A DNA stretch of 64,000 nucleotides from JADLBR01 sp964651705 (GTDB taxonomy: Bacteria; Verrucomicrobiota; Verrucomicrobiia; JADLBR01). Positions 1 through 8,476 of this stretch are shown one piece after another. The stretch spans positions 1-64,000 of the forward strand of contig CAZYWZ010000005.1 in NCBI GenBank assembly GCA_964651705.1, in the 5' to 3' direction. The stretch's first letter is position 1; each line of letters starts with the position of its first letter. The notes under the pieces are model-generated. The model had not been told where the DNA came from. It made no database searches and worked only from the letters and a program-made list of their open reading frames with translations. Both the position numbers and the translations under genes were made by a program.

Positions 1-7
1 TCCAGAT

Positions 8-70
8 GTAGCCACGGCCGTGAGGCCGTGGACCGCCGCCGCGCGGCCCCTCCGTCACCGGAGGGGCTAC
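8..70. repeat. Inverted pair of GTAG-type REP palindromes (BIME-like)
   Basis: The element opens with GTAG at 8-11 and closes with CTAC at 67-70. Between them are two perfect 8-bp stems. The left stem has a GTGA loop, and the right stem read on the minus strand also has a GTGA loop. A GTAG tetranucleotide at the foot of a hairpin is the known recognition feature of REP elements handled by RAYT (TnpA_REP) nucleases. The right-hand GTAG, read on the minus strand, contains the stop codon of the neighbouring gene. Confidence 0.75.
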
Positions 71-576
71 ATTTGCGGCACCGGTGGGCGGGCGGCCGCC
101 GGTTCCGGCGCATACACCGGGGTGCCGTAGGGGATCGGCATCTCCACCGTGTTGGCGGGCCCGATCGCCTCGATGCGCCAGCCATCGCGCCCGCGCCGCA
201 GGGTGAAGTCTTGCGTCTCGTTGCGATCGCGGAACACCTGCTCGACACGGAGGATGGCGGCGCCTTCGGGCGCCTGGCCATCGGCGGGGGGCCGGCTCAA
301 GGCGATGCCGGTCATGTCCCCCGATCGGCGCCGGAGATCGTCGGCAAAACGCTCGGCCCCGGCCTCTTTTCGCGCCGCATCGAGCCGGGCCAGCAGTTCG
401 CCCCGGAAGCACCCGAGGTACGCGGGGGCATCGCCCTTCGCGGCCGCCTCGAACATCGCGTAGGCGGTGGCCTCGGGTCCCGCCCCGCCGTCCCGCCCCC
501 GAAACCAGAGGGCAGCGCCGATCCCCGCAAGCACCGCGAGCGCCACCCAGGTCGGCGCGGTCTCCTTGAGACTCAA
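67..576 (-). CDS. Small membrane-anchored protein at the end of the SPFH operon
   Basis: This 169-residue protein is not firmly recognised. It has one N-terminal hydrophobic segment (about residues 9-25) followed by a soluble domain. That domain runs from a helical 'AYAMFEAAAKGD' stretch to a 'VEQVFRDRNETQDFTLRR' strand region, which resembles NTF2-like or DUF4878-type lipoprotein folds. A proline/alanine-rich tail ends in PVPQM. The start is a TTG whose bases overlap the TGA stop of the upstream SPFH gene, with GAGGAGGGG just before it, so translation is probably coupled. It is the last of four minus-strand genes and probably acts at the membrane with the SPFH proteins. The stop TAG lies inside a REP palindrome. 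The reading frame is solid, but the function is unknown. Confidence 0.7.
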   Translation of the reverse strand: MSLKETAPTWVALAVLAGIGAALWFRGRDGGAGPEATAYAMFEAAAKGDAPAYLGCFRGELLARLDAARKEAGAERFADDLRRRSGDMTGIALSRPPADGQAPEGAAILRVEQVFRDRNETQDFTLRRGRDGWRIEAIGPANTVEMPIPYGTPVYAPEPAAARPPVPQM

Positions 577-1643
577 GGCCCCTCCTCGATGAACCGCACG
601 TCTCCGGCCGCACCAGGCCGCACGATCACCTTCTTCGTTCGCGCCAGGATCTCCTCCATCGCCTCGGCATGCATGCGCCGCCGCGTCAGCGCCGCCTCCC
701 CGCCGGTCTCCTCCAATATCCGCTCGAATCGTTTCGCGCGCGCCTCGGCCAGGGCGACGATCTGATAGGCCTCGCCCTCGGCCCGCCCCGCGATCGCCGC
801 GCCCTCGCCCCGCGCCCGCGGCAGCAGATCCTCCCGGTATCCCTCCGCCTCCGCGATCAACCGATCCCGGTCCGCCCGCGCGCTGGTCACCGCACGAAAC
901 GCGTCGGCCACCTTCTCCGGCGGCGCGCCCCTCTCCTGCGAGACCGAAAGGATCCGCACGCCGACGCCGTGGGCATCGAGGATGGCTTGCGCGACGTCCC
1001 GGACGCGCAACTGGATCTCGGCCTTCCGCAGCGTGAGGATCTCGTCCACCGGCATCGACGCCGCGATCTCGCACAGCGCCGACTCGCACGCCCCGCGCAC
1101 CGCGGCCTCGGGGTCCGCCGAGCCAAAGAGAAATGTCTTCGGGTCCGCCACGACGTACTGCACCGACAGCTGGATGTCCACGATGTTGCGGTCGCCGGAG
1201 AAGAATTGGCTGCGGCCGGGATCCGGCAGGCTCCCCGTCAGCGCATCCGCGGCGCCGCCGCCCACGCTCACCCGCCGCGCCTTGCTGACCTGCACCTTGG
1301 TCAACCTCTCGATGCCAGCGGGAAACCCGAAATGGATGCCCGATGTCACCCGGTCGTTCACCACCCTCCCGAATCGTTGCACCACGCCGCGCTCCGCGGG
1401 CCCCACCGCCCGGATCCCGCTCACCAGCCAACCCACCAGGCAGAGCCCGGCGATGACCGGCCAGCGGTGCGCCAGCCAATGCCATATGCCGCCACGATGA
1501 GGGTCATCGTGGCCGCGATGATGGTGGTGTTCGTGGGTATCCTCGGGCCCGTGATGGTGATGGCCGTGCGCATGACCCGGATCGTGCTGGTGCGGATGGT
1601 CGTGGCCCCCGCCCCCCCCGTCGTGATGGAATAGCGCGCGCAT
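573..1643 (-). CDS. HflK-type SPFH protein with a histidine-rich N-terminus
   Basis: The 356-residue protein begins with an extraordinary metal-binding-like tail: 19 of the first 49 residues are histidine, mixed with Asp, Glu and Gly. A transmembrane helix follows at about 62-77. Next comes an SPFH/band-7 domain starting near 'GPAERGVVQRFGRVV', and then a charged Ala/Glu-rich coiled coil ('EGEAYQIVALAEARAKR') typical of HflK. HflK and HflC form large membrane assemblies that restrain the FtsH protease; no ftsH is visible here. The gene follows hflC by 17 bp and overlaps the next gene. Both its SPFH domain and that of the ATPase fusion upstream resemble HflK more than HflC, so the locus has two HflK-like partners for one HflC. 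The His tail suggests Zn, Ni, Co or Cu sensing or buffering, which is an inference. Confidence 0.88.
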   Translation of the reverse strand: MRALFHHDGGGGGHDHPHQHDPGHAHGHHHHGPEDTHEHHHHRGHDDPHRGGIWHWLAHRWPVIAGLCLVGWLVSGIRAVGPAERGVVQRFGRVVNDRVTSGIHFGFPAGIERLTKVQVSKARRVSVGGGAADALTGSLPDPGRSQFFSGDRNIVDIQLSVQYVVADPKTFLFGSADPEAAVRGACESALCEIAASMPVDEILTLRKAEIQLRVRDVAQAILDAHGVGVRILSVSQERGAPPEKVADAFRAVTSARADRDRLIAEAEGYREDLLPRARGEGAAIAGRAEGEAYQIVALAEARAKRFERILEETGGEAALTRRRMHAEAMEEILARTKKVIVRPGAAGDVRFIEEGP

Positions 1644-1660
1644 CTCGAATGGCCCCCGCC

Positions 1661-2566
1661 TCAGCGCGCCTCGCCCCCGGAATCCAGCGGACGGACCGAC
1701 GGATCGGTCAGGTAGCGGAACAATTCCGAATCCGACGAGAGCACCAGCGTCGTCTTCTCGTTGAGCAACTTCCGGTAGGCCTCGAGGGATCGCAGGAACC
1801 GGAAAAATTCCGGGTCCCTGCCGTGCGCCGCGGCGTAGATCTCGATCGCCTTGCGGGCGGCCTCGCCCCGCTTCAGTTCCGCCTCCTTCTGCGCGTCGGC
1901 CAAGACTTGCGCCTTCTGCCGGTCCGCGTCGGCCCGGATCTTCAATGCCTCCTCCTCGCCCTCGGCCCGATACTGCCGCGCGATCCGGTCGCGCTCCGCC
2001 CGCATCCGATCAAACACGCTCTGCTTGTTCTGCTCCGGAAGGTTGAGCCGCTTGAGCCGCACGTCCACCACCTCGACCCCCAGCCCCGGCAGCGCCCGCT
2101 CCCGGCACCGCCCCAGGACATCCGCCAAAATCTTCGGCGCCACCATCTCCCCGGGCTTGTCCGAGACGAGGTCCGACAGCGGCCGCGTCCCCACCTCCGC
2201 CGCCAGCTCCGCCCACACCACGTCGTGCAGCCGCGCCTCCGCCCCCGCCTTGTCCGTCGCCCGCTGCAGGAACACCAGCGGGTCATCCACCCGCCAGCAC
2301 ACGTAGATGTCCAAAAGGATATTCTTGGGGTCCTTGGTCAGGAACTCCGATGGCCTCGGGTTGTACAGCTGCAGGCGGCGGTCGAATCGCAGCACGGATT
2401 GGTAAGGCATTTTCACGTGGAGGCCGGGCTCCCGCACGGTGGCGACGTGGCGGCCGAATTCCGTGACGACGCCAAACTCGGACTGGTCCAGCGCGTAGAG
2501 GCTCCGCCAGACCAGCAGCGCCAGGACCGCCCCGGCGGCGACGAGGTTTCGTGGGTTCATTCTCAT
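1661..2566 (-). CDS. hflC: HflC-type SPFH protein
   Basis: This 301-residue protein has a short cytosolic N-terminus, one transmembrane helix (about residues 7-24) and an SPFH domain. Typical HflC features are 'SEFGVVTEFGRHVATVREPG', the 'ALPGLGVEVVDVRLKRLNLP' strand, and a long Arg/Glu/Ala-rich coiled coil with 'RADADRQKAQVLADAQKEAE'. The C-terminal 'FFRFLRSLEAYRKLL' region is also characteristic of HflC. The start ATG overlaps the stop of the upstream ATPase-HflK gene in an ATGA arrangement, so the two are probably made in a fixed ratio. In known systems HflC alternates with HflK in a ring around FtsH. Here its partners could be the HflK domain fused to the metal ATPase, the histidine-tailed HflK homologue, or both. 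Confidence 0.9.
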   Translation of the reverse strand: MRMNPRNLVAAGAVLALLVWRSLYALDQSEFGVVTEFGRHVATVREPGLHVKMPYQSVLRFDRRLQLYNPRPSEFLTKDPKNILLDIYVCWRVDDPLVFLQRATDKAGAEARLHDVVWAELAAEVGTRPLSDLVSDKPGEMVAPKILADVLGRCRERALPGLGVEVVDVRLKRLNLPEQNKQSVFDRMRAERDRIARQYRAEGEEEALKIRADADRQKAQVLADAQKEAELKRGEAARKAIEIYAAAHGRDPEFFRFLRSLEAYRKLLNEKTTLVLSSDSELFRYLTDPSVRPLDSGGEAR

Positions 2567-5529
2567 GGGGATTCTTTCTCTGGGGCGCCCTCCGGCAAGG
2601 GCGCGGCAGACTCCGTGGCGATGGGGGGCGGCGGCGCCATCCGGGCGGCGGCGGGACCGACAAGCGTCAGGCCGTGGCGGGCCGACCCCGGTTCCACGAC
2701 CGTGAGCCGCGCGCCGGCGAGCGCGCCCTCGATGGTCTCGATGTAGAGATTGAAATCGGTGACCTCCCTCGGCCGGGGGTCGGTGCGGCGCGCGCCGGTC
2801 TGGAGACGGAAGGACTCCGCCTCGCCCGTGGCGCGCGCGACGGTCTCGAGGTAGACGGCCTCGGCCTTCTCCTTGGCCCGGACGGCCTCGCCCCGGGCAA
2901 GCGGCACCTGCTCGTTGCGGTAGGCCTCCGCGCGATTCACCAGCGCGTCCTTCTCCTCTAGCGCGTCGAGCACGTTGCGGAAGGCCCCGACGACCTCCAG
3001 GGGCGGATGCACGTCCTGCAGGTCGATGCCCGTCACCTCGATGCCCAGCCCGCGACCCTCCAGGGCGGCCCGCGCGGCCTCCAGCGCCTCCTTTTCCACC
3101 CGCGCGCGCCCCGTGGTCAGGATCTCCCCCAGCGCATTGCGGGCGACCACCTCCCGAAGGGCGCCCTCGACCGTGGCCCGCAAGATCGTCGGCGGATCGG
3201 CGGCGCCAAAGAGAAACGCGACGGGATCCGAGACGAGGTACCCGATCGCCGCATGGACGTCCAGCAGGCTCTGGTCGCCCGTGGTCATCGTGGATTCCTC
3301 GGGCACCACGCGGTACCTGCCACCCCGGTGCTGGATGTTCCACTCGTAAGCCGGCGGCGCCTCTCCCGCCGCCGCCGGTTCGGCGCGGAAACCGACCTCG
3401 AACCGCTGCTCGCGGCCGCTCACGCGATCGAGGCGCCCCATCGGCCAGGGCGCCCGGTAGTGCAGCCCCGGTCCCGCCAGGGGTTCCACCACCCGCCCGA
3501 ACAACCGCACCACGCCGGTCTCCTCCGGACGGATGATGAAAACGCCGCTCGCCAGCCACAGGAGGCCCGCCGCCCCGACCGCCCACCGCCAGTGGCGCCG
3601 GGCCAGAACCCCGCACGATTCCCGCCAGTGATGCGCGCGATGCGCCATCTCGTGACGCGACCACAGCAGCCGGAGCGAATTGGCCACGACGAACAGCGAC
3701 GCGACCTGGTGCAGGATCGCCGCGGCCACCGGCCCGACCAGTCCCCAGCCCGCCGCCGCCATGCCCAGCGCATTCAGGCCAAAGGCAAAGAAAATGATAT
3801 TCTGCCAGATGGTGCGGATCACGCGCCGCGCGAAAAGGATCGCCTCGGGCAATTTCTCCAGATGGCGCTCCCCAAAAATGGCGATCCCGGCCGCCTCGAT
3901 GGCCACGTCCGTGCCGACGTCGGTGAGGGCGATGCCCACGTCGGCCACCGCCAGCGCCGCGGCGTCATTCACGCCGTCGCCCACCATGACGACCGGCCCC
4001 CGATCGCGCCGGAATTCCGAGACGATGCGGGTCTTGTCCTCGGGCATCAGCCCGCCGCGGATATCCTCCAGCCCCACCTCGGCACCGAGGTGCCGCGCCG
4101 CGCCCTCCGAGTCGCCCGTGAGCATGCACACGCGCCCGGGGAAAAGCCGATTGAGCGCGGCGATGGCATCCTTGGCCTCCTGTCTCGCCGTGTCCCGCGC
4201 GGCGATCAGGCCGAGCGTCTCCCGGTCGCGCGCCACGAAAAGGAGGCTGTGGCCCTCGTCGCGCAGGGCCCCCGCCGCCGCGGCCAGGGACTCCGGTATC
4301 CGCGCCCCCGCCGCCGTCAGGAAGGCCTCCGACCCCGCGCGCAGCGCGCGCCCGCTTGCATCTTTGCCGCGGATGCCCATGCCCGGCTCCGCCACGATCT
4401 CCGCCGCATCGTCAAGCGCCAGGGCCCTCTCCCTCGCCGCACCTAACACCGCCCTCGCCAGCGGGTGCTCGGAACCCGCCTCCACCGCCGCGGCGGCCCG
4501 CAGCACATCGTCGGCGGCAACGCCCGGCGCCGCCGCCACGCGCGCGACCTTCAGCCGCGCCAGCGTGATCGTCCCCGTCTTATCCAATAGGATCGCCCGG
4601 GATCGCCCCAGCAGTTCGAGCGCCACGCCCCCTTTGACCAGCACCCCGCGGCGCGCCAGTCGCCCGATGCCCGCCGATACCGCCGTCGGCGTCGCCAGCA
4701 CCAGCGCGCACGGGCACGCGATGATCAGGATCGACACCGCCCGAATCAAATCGTTGGTCAGGAAATACGCCAGCCCCGCGCACGCCAGCACCACCGGCAG
4801 AAACCAGCTCGCGTACCGATCCGCCAGACGCTGGCTGGGCGCGCGGTGTCCCTCGGCCTCTTCCACCAGATGCACCATCCGCCCAAATGCCGTATCCTCC
4901 CCGACCCGCTCAACCCCCACCTCCAGCGCGCCCGCGCCATTGACCGACCCCGCCAAAACCCGGTCGCCAGGCCCAAGGTCCCTCGGTAACGATTCCCCCG
5001 TCAGCGCGCTCTGATCCACCGAGGTCCGTCCCGAACGGATCTTCCCATCCACCGGCACCCGCTCGCCAGGGGACACCGCGACGATATCCCCCGCCCGGAT
5101 CTCCCCGATCGGCACCCGCTCCCTCCCGCCCGCCGACAGCCGCGTCGCCTCGCGCGGCGCCATCCGGATCAACGCGCGGATCGCCCCCCGCGTCCGCTGC
5201 ACCGCGATCCCCTCGAGAAAACCCCCGATCAGCATGATCAGGATCACCTCCGCCGCCACGAAATACTGCCCTATCGCGATTGCCGCCCCCGCCGCCAGCA
5301 GCACCGCCAGATCCGCGGACAGCCGGAACTTCAGCAACTCCTTCAGCGCGTTCCAGAGGATCGGCCCGCTGCCCAGCACCGCGCCGATCGCGTTGGTCGG
5401 GATCCCCGCCACCGCCGGCAGCGCGCCGGTCGCCGACAGCACCATCCCGGCGCCCACGAGCGCCGCCAGCCCCAGCGTGTCGTACGGCCGGGGCTCGTGC
5501 CCGCCGCCATGCGCGTGGCCCATGCCCAT
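2563..5529 (-). CDS. Fused P1B-type metal-transporting ATPase and HflK SPFH protein
   Basis: A single 988-residue frame joins two complete proteins. Residues 1 to about 625 form a P1B heavy-metal ATPase. It has a His-rich start (MGMGHAHGGGHE) in place of a classical HMA domain, the actuator TGES near 177, the membrane CPC metal site near 271, the phosphorylation motif DKTGT near 315, the HP motif (GSEHPLA) and GDGVND near 517. The last membrane helices contain 'HQVASLFVVANSLRLL', so the metal subgroup cannot be assigned. From about 645 a further helix leads into an HflK SPFH domain ('EETGVVRLFGRVVEP') and coiled coil, ending in a Pro/Ala-rich tail. No stop or frame change separates the halves. 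I chose the ATG at 5529, which retains the His motif. Starts at 5523, 5595 and 5625 are possible and no ribosome-binding site is decisive. The next gene, hflC, overlaps by four bases. The predicted role is metal transport physically tied to an FtsH-regulating scaffold. Confidence 0.9.
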   Translation of the reverse strand: MGMGHAHGGGHEPRPYDTLGLAALVGAGMVLSATGALPAVAGIPTNAIGAVLGSGPILWNALKELLKFRLSADLAVLLAAGAAIAIGQYFVAAEVILIMLIGGFLEGIAVQRTRGAIRALIRMAPREATRLSAGGRERVPIGEIRAGDIVAVSPGERVPVDGKIRSGRTSVDQSALTGESLPRDLGPGDRVLAGSVNGAGALEVGVERVGEDTAFGRMVHLVEEAEGHRAPSQRLADRYASWFLPVVLACAGLAYFLTNDLIRAVSILIIACPCALVLATPTAVSAGIGRLARRGVLVKGGVALELLGRSRAILLDKTGTITLARLKVARVAAAPGVAADDVLRAAAAVEAGSEHPLARAVLGAARERALALDDAAEIVAEPGMGIRGKDASGRALRAGSEAFLTAAGARIPESLAAAAGALRDEGHSLLFVARDRETLGLIAARDTARQEAKDAIAALNRLFPGRVCMLTGDSEGAARHLGAEVGLEDIRGGLMPEDKTRIVSEFRRDRGPVVMVGDGVNDAAALAVADVGIALTDVGTDVAIEAAGIAIFGERHLEKLPEAILFARRVIRTIWQNIIFFAFGLNALGMAAAGWGLVGPVAAAILHQVASLFVVANSLRLLWSRHEMAHRAHHWRESCGVLARRHWRWAVGAAGLLWLASGVFIIRPEETGVVRLFGRVVEPLAGPGLHYRAPWPMGRLDRVSGREQRFEVGFRAEPAAAGEAPPAYEWNIQHRGGRYRVVPEESTMTTGDQSLLDVHAAIGYLVSDPVAFLFGAADPPTILRATVEGALREVVARNALGEILTTGRARVEKEALEAARAALEGRGLGIEVTGIDLQDVHPPLEVVGAFRNVLDALEEKDALVNRAEAYRNEQVPLARGEAVRAKEKAEAVYLETVARATGEAESFRLQTGARRTDPRPREVTDFNLYIETIEGALAGARLTVVEPGSARHGLTLVGPAAARMAPPPPIATESAAPLPEGAPEKESP

Positions 5530-5634
5530 CCGGAAAGGATACACGCTCGACCCCCGTCGCCAAGACCACAGCCGCCACGGGAGTGGGGCAGTCATCCCCG
5601 TCTGCCCCCGGGGAATACCGGGCACCCGAAATTT

Positions 5635-8142
5635 TCAGCGCAACCGCACGATCCAGTCCGCGATATCGCGACGCATGCGCCGCCAGTCCTCGGCGGAGAA
5701 CCGCGCGGCCAGTGCGTTGATCAGCGGCGCCTCCTCGGCGGAACCGACGCTTCCCTGCCCCATGATCAGGCCCGTGTCGGCGTCGACCGGGCCGCCGGGA
5801 GGCGCGGGCCCCTGCGCAGGCTCTGCCGGACCCGGCCGAGCCCCGCGGATCAAGCCCCGGAGCCGTCCGACGAACGCCCGCGCCTTCGCGCATTCATCGG
5901 GCGCCCTGGCGCTCGCGTCCTCGATCGCGGCCTCCAGCGTCGCGAGGTACCGCAGGTCGTCAAACCCCTCGCGCATCGCCTCGTAGCACCGCGTGGGCAC
6001 GAGGTCCGCGGGATCGTCCGGCCCTGGCGCCGAGAGGACCCAATCGTGTCCCTTCTTCTCCGGCCCATCGGTATCATCGAAGGGGTTGCCGTCATAGGAC
6101 TGATAGATCCACGGACAATGCGACGAGAAGGGTCCAGCCCAGAGGTACAGGCCATTGACGATCCGAGACCACTCCGGCGTCCAGTGCACGCCGCGCGCGT
6201 TGTGGTAGAACCACGCCTCGTCGCCGCCCGCGCGCAACTCGGCCTCGTACTCGTCCATCGTGTGCCCCCTTCCGAGCCACCATTCGAACGTGTACCCGTG
6301 GTTGCAGCGGAGATCGACGAACGGGTCCAACTCCCGGCGCATGGCATCGCTCTCGTCCCGCACGGTATTGAACGTGATGTACAGCTTCACCCCGGGCACC
6401 TGCCGCACCGCACGGCTCAGGCGGATATACTGCGCCAGCAACTTCTTGCTGCCGAAGACCTCGTCCAGATGCGAGGCGAACAGCCGGAATCCCGAGGCCT
6501 CTTCCCGCTGGAATCTCGCCAGCGCCTCCATGGCCGCCTTCGCCGCGCGCGCGAATGCCTCATCGCCATCCAGCGAGGCGCCGTCCCCATCCTTTCCCAG
6601 ATCCTCGTGCCCCAGCAATCTCGCCAGGGTCGTCAGCCCAGTCCCCACCACGACCGTCGCGCCATCGAAACCGGCCTCCTTCAACAGCGCCAGCAGGTCG
6701 CGGACCTCGGCGAGATCCGCGACGGGGTTGCCGTCCTCCATCCGATACCCGATGGCGACGCCGGGGTGCAGATTGCGGATGCCATGTTCCCGCATGTCGC
6801 GCAGCTCGCGGAGGAGGCGCCCCCGATCCAGCCCGCCGCGGCCCAGGCGCGCGTAGGTCGCCAGCGCCTTGTTCGGGTGCTCGGCCAACCGGATCGGCAG
6901 GACCTCCAGCCGCACCGGCACCTCCCGCGCGCCGCCCGCGTGCCGCAGCGTCAGCGTCCCCGCGTACATCCCCGGACGCGCGCCCGCCGGGACATCGAAG
7001 GATAGCCAGATCTCCCGGAATTCCCCCGCGGCCACGTCCACCGCCTTCCATCGCGGCAAGAAACGATTCACGATCGCCGTGTCCGTTGGCTTCGCGGTGT
7101 AGAGTCGCCGCATGGGCGTGCGGATCACGCGGCGCACCGTCACTCGGTCGGCGGCGATGGTCCCCCCATCCGGCGAGAGCAAGTCCGAGACGGCGACGCT
7201 CAGCCCGGTCAGGGGCCCATCCGCATAAACCACCAGCGCGGCCGGCTCGATCTCCCCGGGCGATGCAAAGACATCCACTCGCGCGTCGCCCGCCCGCGGC
7301 GGCAGCGCGGGCTCCATGTCGTCGAGATAGTCCTTGGCCACCACCCGCATCCCGGCCTGCTCCCTCGCCCCTTCCGGGCCGGCGCCGCGATAGACACCCT
7401 CAGGCTCGTGGAACTTCCACCCGGGACTCAGCCGCGCCCTCGGCACCACGGCCTTGCCCGTCGCCCGCCCCGCATCGGAATAGCGCGCGATGCGGCTGAT
7501 GCAGAATTCGTCGATCGCATGGCCCGAGCCATTCAGCGTTATCTCCTCTGGGGCCCCGCGCGGCCCAACCGCCCCGTCCCGCGACGCCACCTTCTGCCCG
7601 TCGAGCCAAAACGACAGTTCGCCACCCCCCCAGCAGGCCGCCACGTGGCGCCACTCCCCTGCCCTGAGATTCGCATCCCGCGCATCAACGCGCCGATAGA
7701 CAAAATTCGTCGACCCCGCCTCGCTCGAGCACGTCGCCACCCCGAAACGCCCATTGGCCAGCTGATTCAGGTTCAGGTAATCCCGCTCCCCAGACCGGAT
7801 ACCAAGGATGCCCCTCGTCTCACCCGGAACCCAATCGCTCCCGGGCCTCAGCCAGAACTCCACCGTCCCAGACTCCCCCAAGAAATTCTCCGGTCCAGAA
7901 AAACGAACCGACTGCCCCTCGCCCAGCGCCAGCGCGCCGCCAAACCGCCCATCCTTGACGACCTGCCCGTCCCCAGTCGCCAGCGCCAGACCCGCCGCGT
8001 GATCCGCATTCGCCCCGCCGTCAAAATGCGCCAGCAATAGCGTGTCCTCGTCCGGAGAGATCGGCCCCCCAGGCGGCCCCGCCATCCCCAGCCCGACCGC
8101 AGCCAACCAGACGCACGCACCCGCCGCAACGCCCGCGCTCAT
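5635..8142 (-). CDS. Secreted LamG-like and DUF4091 glycoside-hydrolase-like protein
   Basis: The 835-residue protein has a signal peptide (about residues 1-22), so it should reach the periplasm or beyond. A concanavalin A/LamG-like module follows, with 'SGTVEFWLRPGSDWV' and 'GELSFWLDGQKVAS', features of a carbohydrate-binding jelly roll. The larger C-terminal part resembles the DUF4091/GH123-like barrels common in Verrucomicrobia and Planctomycetes: a beta-sandwich ('DVPAGARPGMYAGTLTLRH'), then a barrel with 'GIRNLHPGVAIGYRMEDG', and 'CYEAMREGFDDLRYLATLE' near the end. The start at 8142 is preceded by AGGGTGGTGGG; a TTG at 8160 is the alternative. It stands about 100 bp upstream of the ATPase-HflK gene on the same strand and appears functionally unrelated to it. 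The substrate is unknown. No catalytic residue can be named with confidence. Confidence 0.82.
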   Translation of the reverse strand: MSAGVAAGACVWLAAVGLGMAGPPGGPISPDEDTLLLAHFDGGANADHAAGLALATGDGQVVKDGRFGGALALGEGQSVRFSGPENFLGESGTVEFWLRPGSDWVPGETRGILGIRSGERDYLNLNQLANGRFGVATCSSEAGSTNFVYRRVDARDANLRAGEWRHVAACWGGGELSFWLDGQKVASRDGAVGPRGAPEEITLNGSGHAIDEFCISRIARYSDAGRATGKAVVPRARLSPGWKFHEPEGVYRGAGPEGAREQAGMRVVAKDYLDDMEPALPPRAGDARVDVFASPGEIEPAALVVYADGPLTGLSVAVSDLLSPDGGTIAADRVTVRRVIRTPMRRLYTAKPTDTAIVNRFLPRWKAVDVAAGEFREIWLSFDVPAGARPGMYAGTLTLRHAGGAREVPVRLEVLPIRLAEHPNKALATYARLGRGGLDRGRLLRELRDMREHGIRNLHPGVAIGYRMEDGNPVADLAEVRDLLALLKEAGFDGATVVVGTGLTTLARLLGHEDLGKDGDGASLDGDEAFARAAKAAMEALARFQREEASGFRLFASHLDEVFGSKKLLAQYIRLSRAVRQVPGVKLYITFNTVRDESDAMRRELDPFVDLRCNHGYTFEWWLGRGHTMDEYEAELRAGGDEAWFYHNARGVHWTPEWSRIVNGLYLWAGPFSSHCPWIYQSYDGNPFDDTDGPEKKGHDWVLSAPGPDDPADLVPTRCYEAMREGFDDLRYLATLEAAIEDASARAPDECAKARAFVGRLRGLIRGARPGPAEPAQGPAPPGGPVDADTGLIMGQGSVGSAEEAPLINALAARFSAEDWRRMRRDIADWIVRLR

Positions 8143-8253
8143 CCCACCACCCTGCCGCAACCCAAGACAGCTGACAAGGCAGCGCGCGACGGAACACCTC
8201 GGGCGACTGGAGCCCGCACCCGGGCGCGCCAGGGCACCGCCGGATCAGGGTAT

Positions 8254-8277
8254 GTAGCCCACCTGGTCACAGATGGG
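8254..8277 (+). repeat. Single GTAG-type REP unit
   Basis: A GTAG foot at 8254-8257 is followed by a stem with one mismatched pair and a GTCA loop. It closely resembles the left units at 14314 and 21758. It lies in the 334-bp gap 8143-8476 between the DUF4091 gene and vapB, which otherwise contains the inverted repeat at 8291-8354 and no convincing gene. Confidence 0.6.
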
Positions 8278-8290
8278 CCGGAGCAGCCAG

Positions 8291-8354
8291 TGGGGTCAGT
8301 CATGGTTTATTGGCATCGTTGTGAAGGAATGACAAATAGCCATGACTGACCCCA
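8291..8354. repeat. 64-bp palindrome with perfect 15-bp arms next to the toxin-antitoxin pair
   Basis: The arms at 8291-8305 and 8340-8354 are perfect reverse complements (TGGGGTCAGTCATGG). The pairing extends imperfectly for about ten more bases on each side of a short centre. It looks like a small non-coding mobile or REP-like element rather than a terminator, because no T-tract follows. It ends about 120 bp before the vapB start. Confidence 0.65.
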
Positions 8355-8476
8355 CCGCTGATTCGTGTCAGACAATGAGACCGATTGGCGATGGGCGATG
8401 GCAGGTCGCCGATGGCGGATTCTCGAATCAATGTCGCCGGCTTGCAATATGGCCATAAATATGCTTCCTTTGGAGC

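Noticed and set aside
67..1485. Extending the small anchored protein upstream to a 472-residue frame
   Set aside because: The upstream part is an out-of-frame reading of the histidine-rich SPFH gene. The TTG at 576 overlapping that gene's stop is the sensible start.
2563..3664. ATPase-HflK fusion as a frameshift or assembly artefact
   Set aside because: Both domains share one frame with no stop, the linking segment has coherent helix/basic composition, and the ATGA overlap with hflC is intact.
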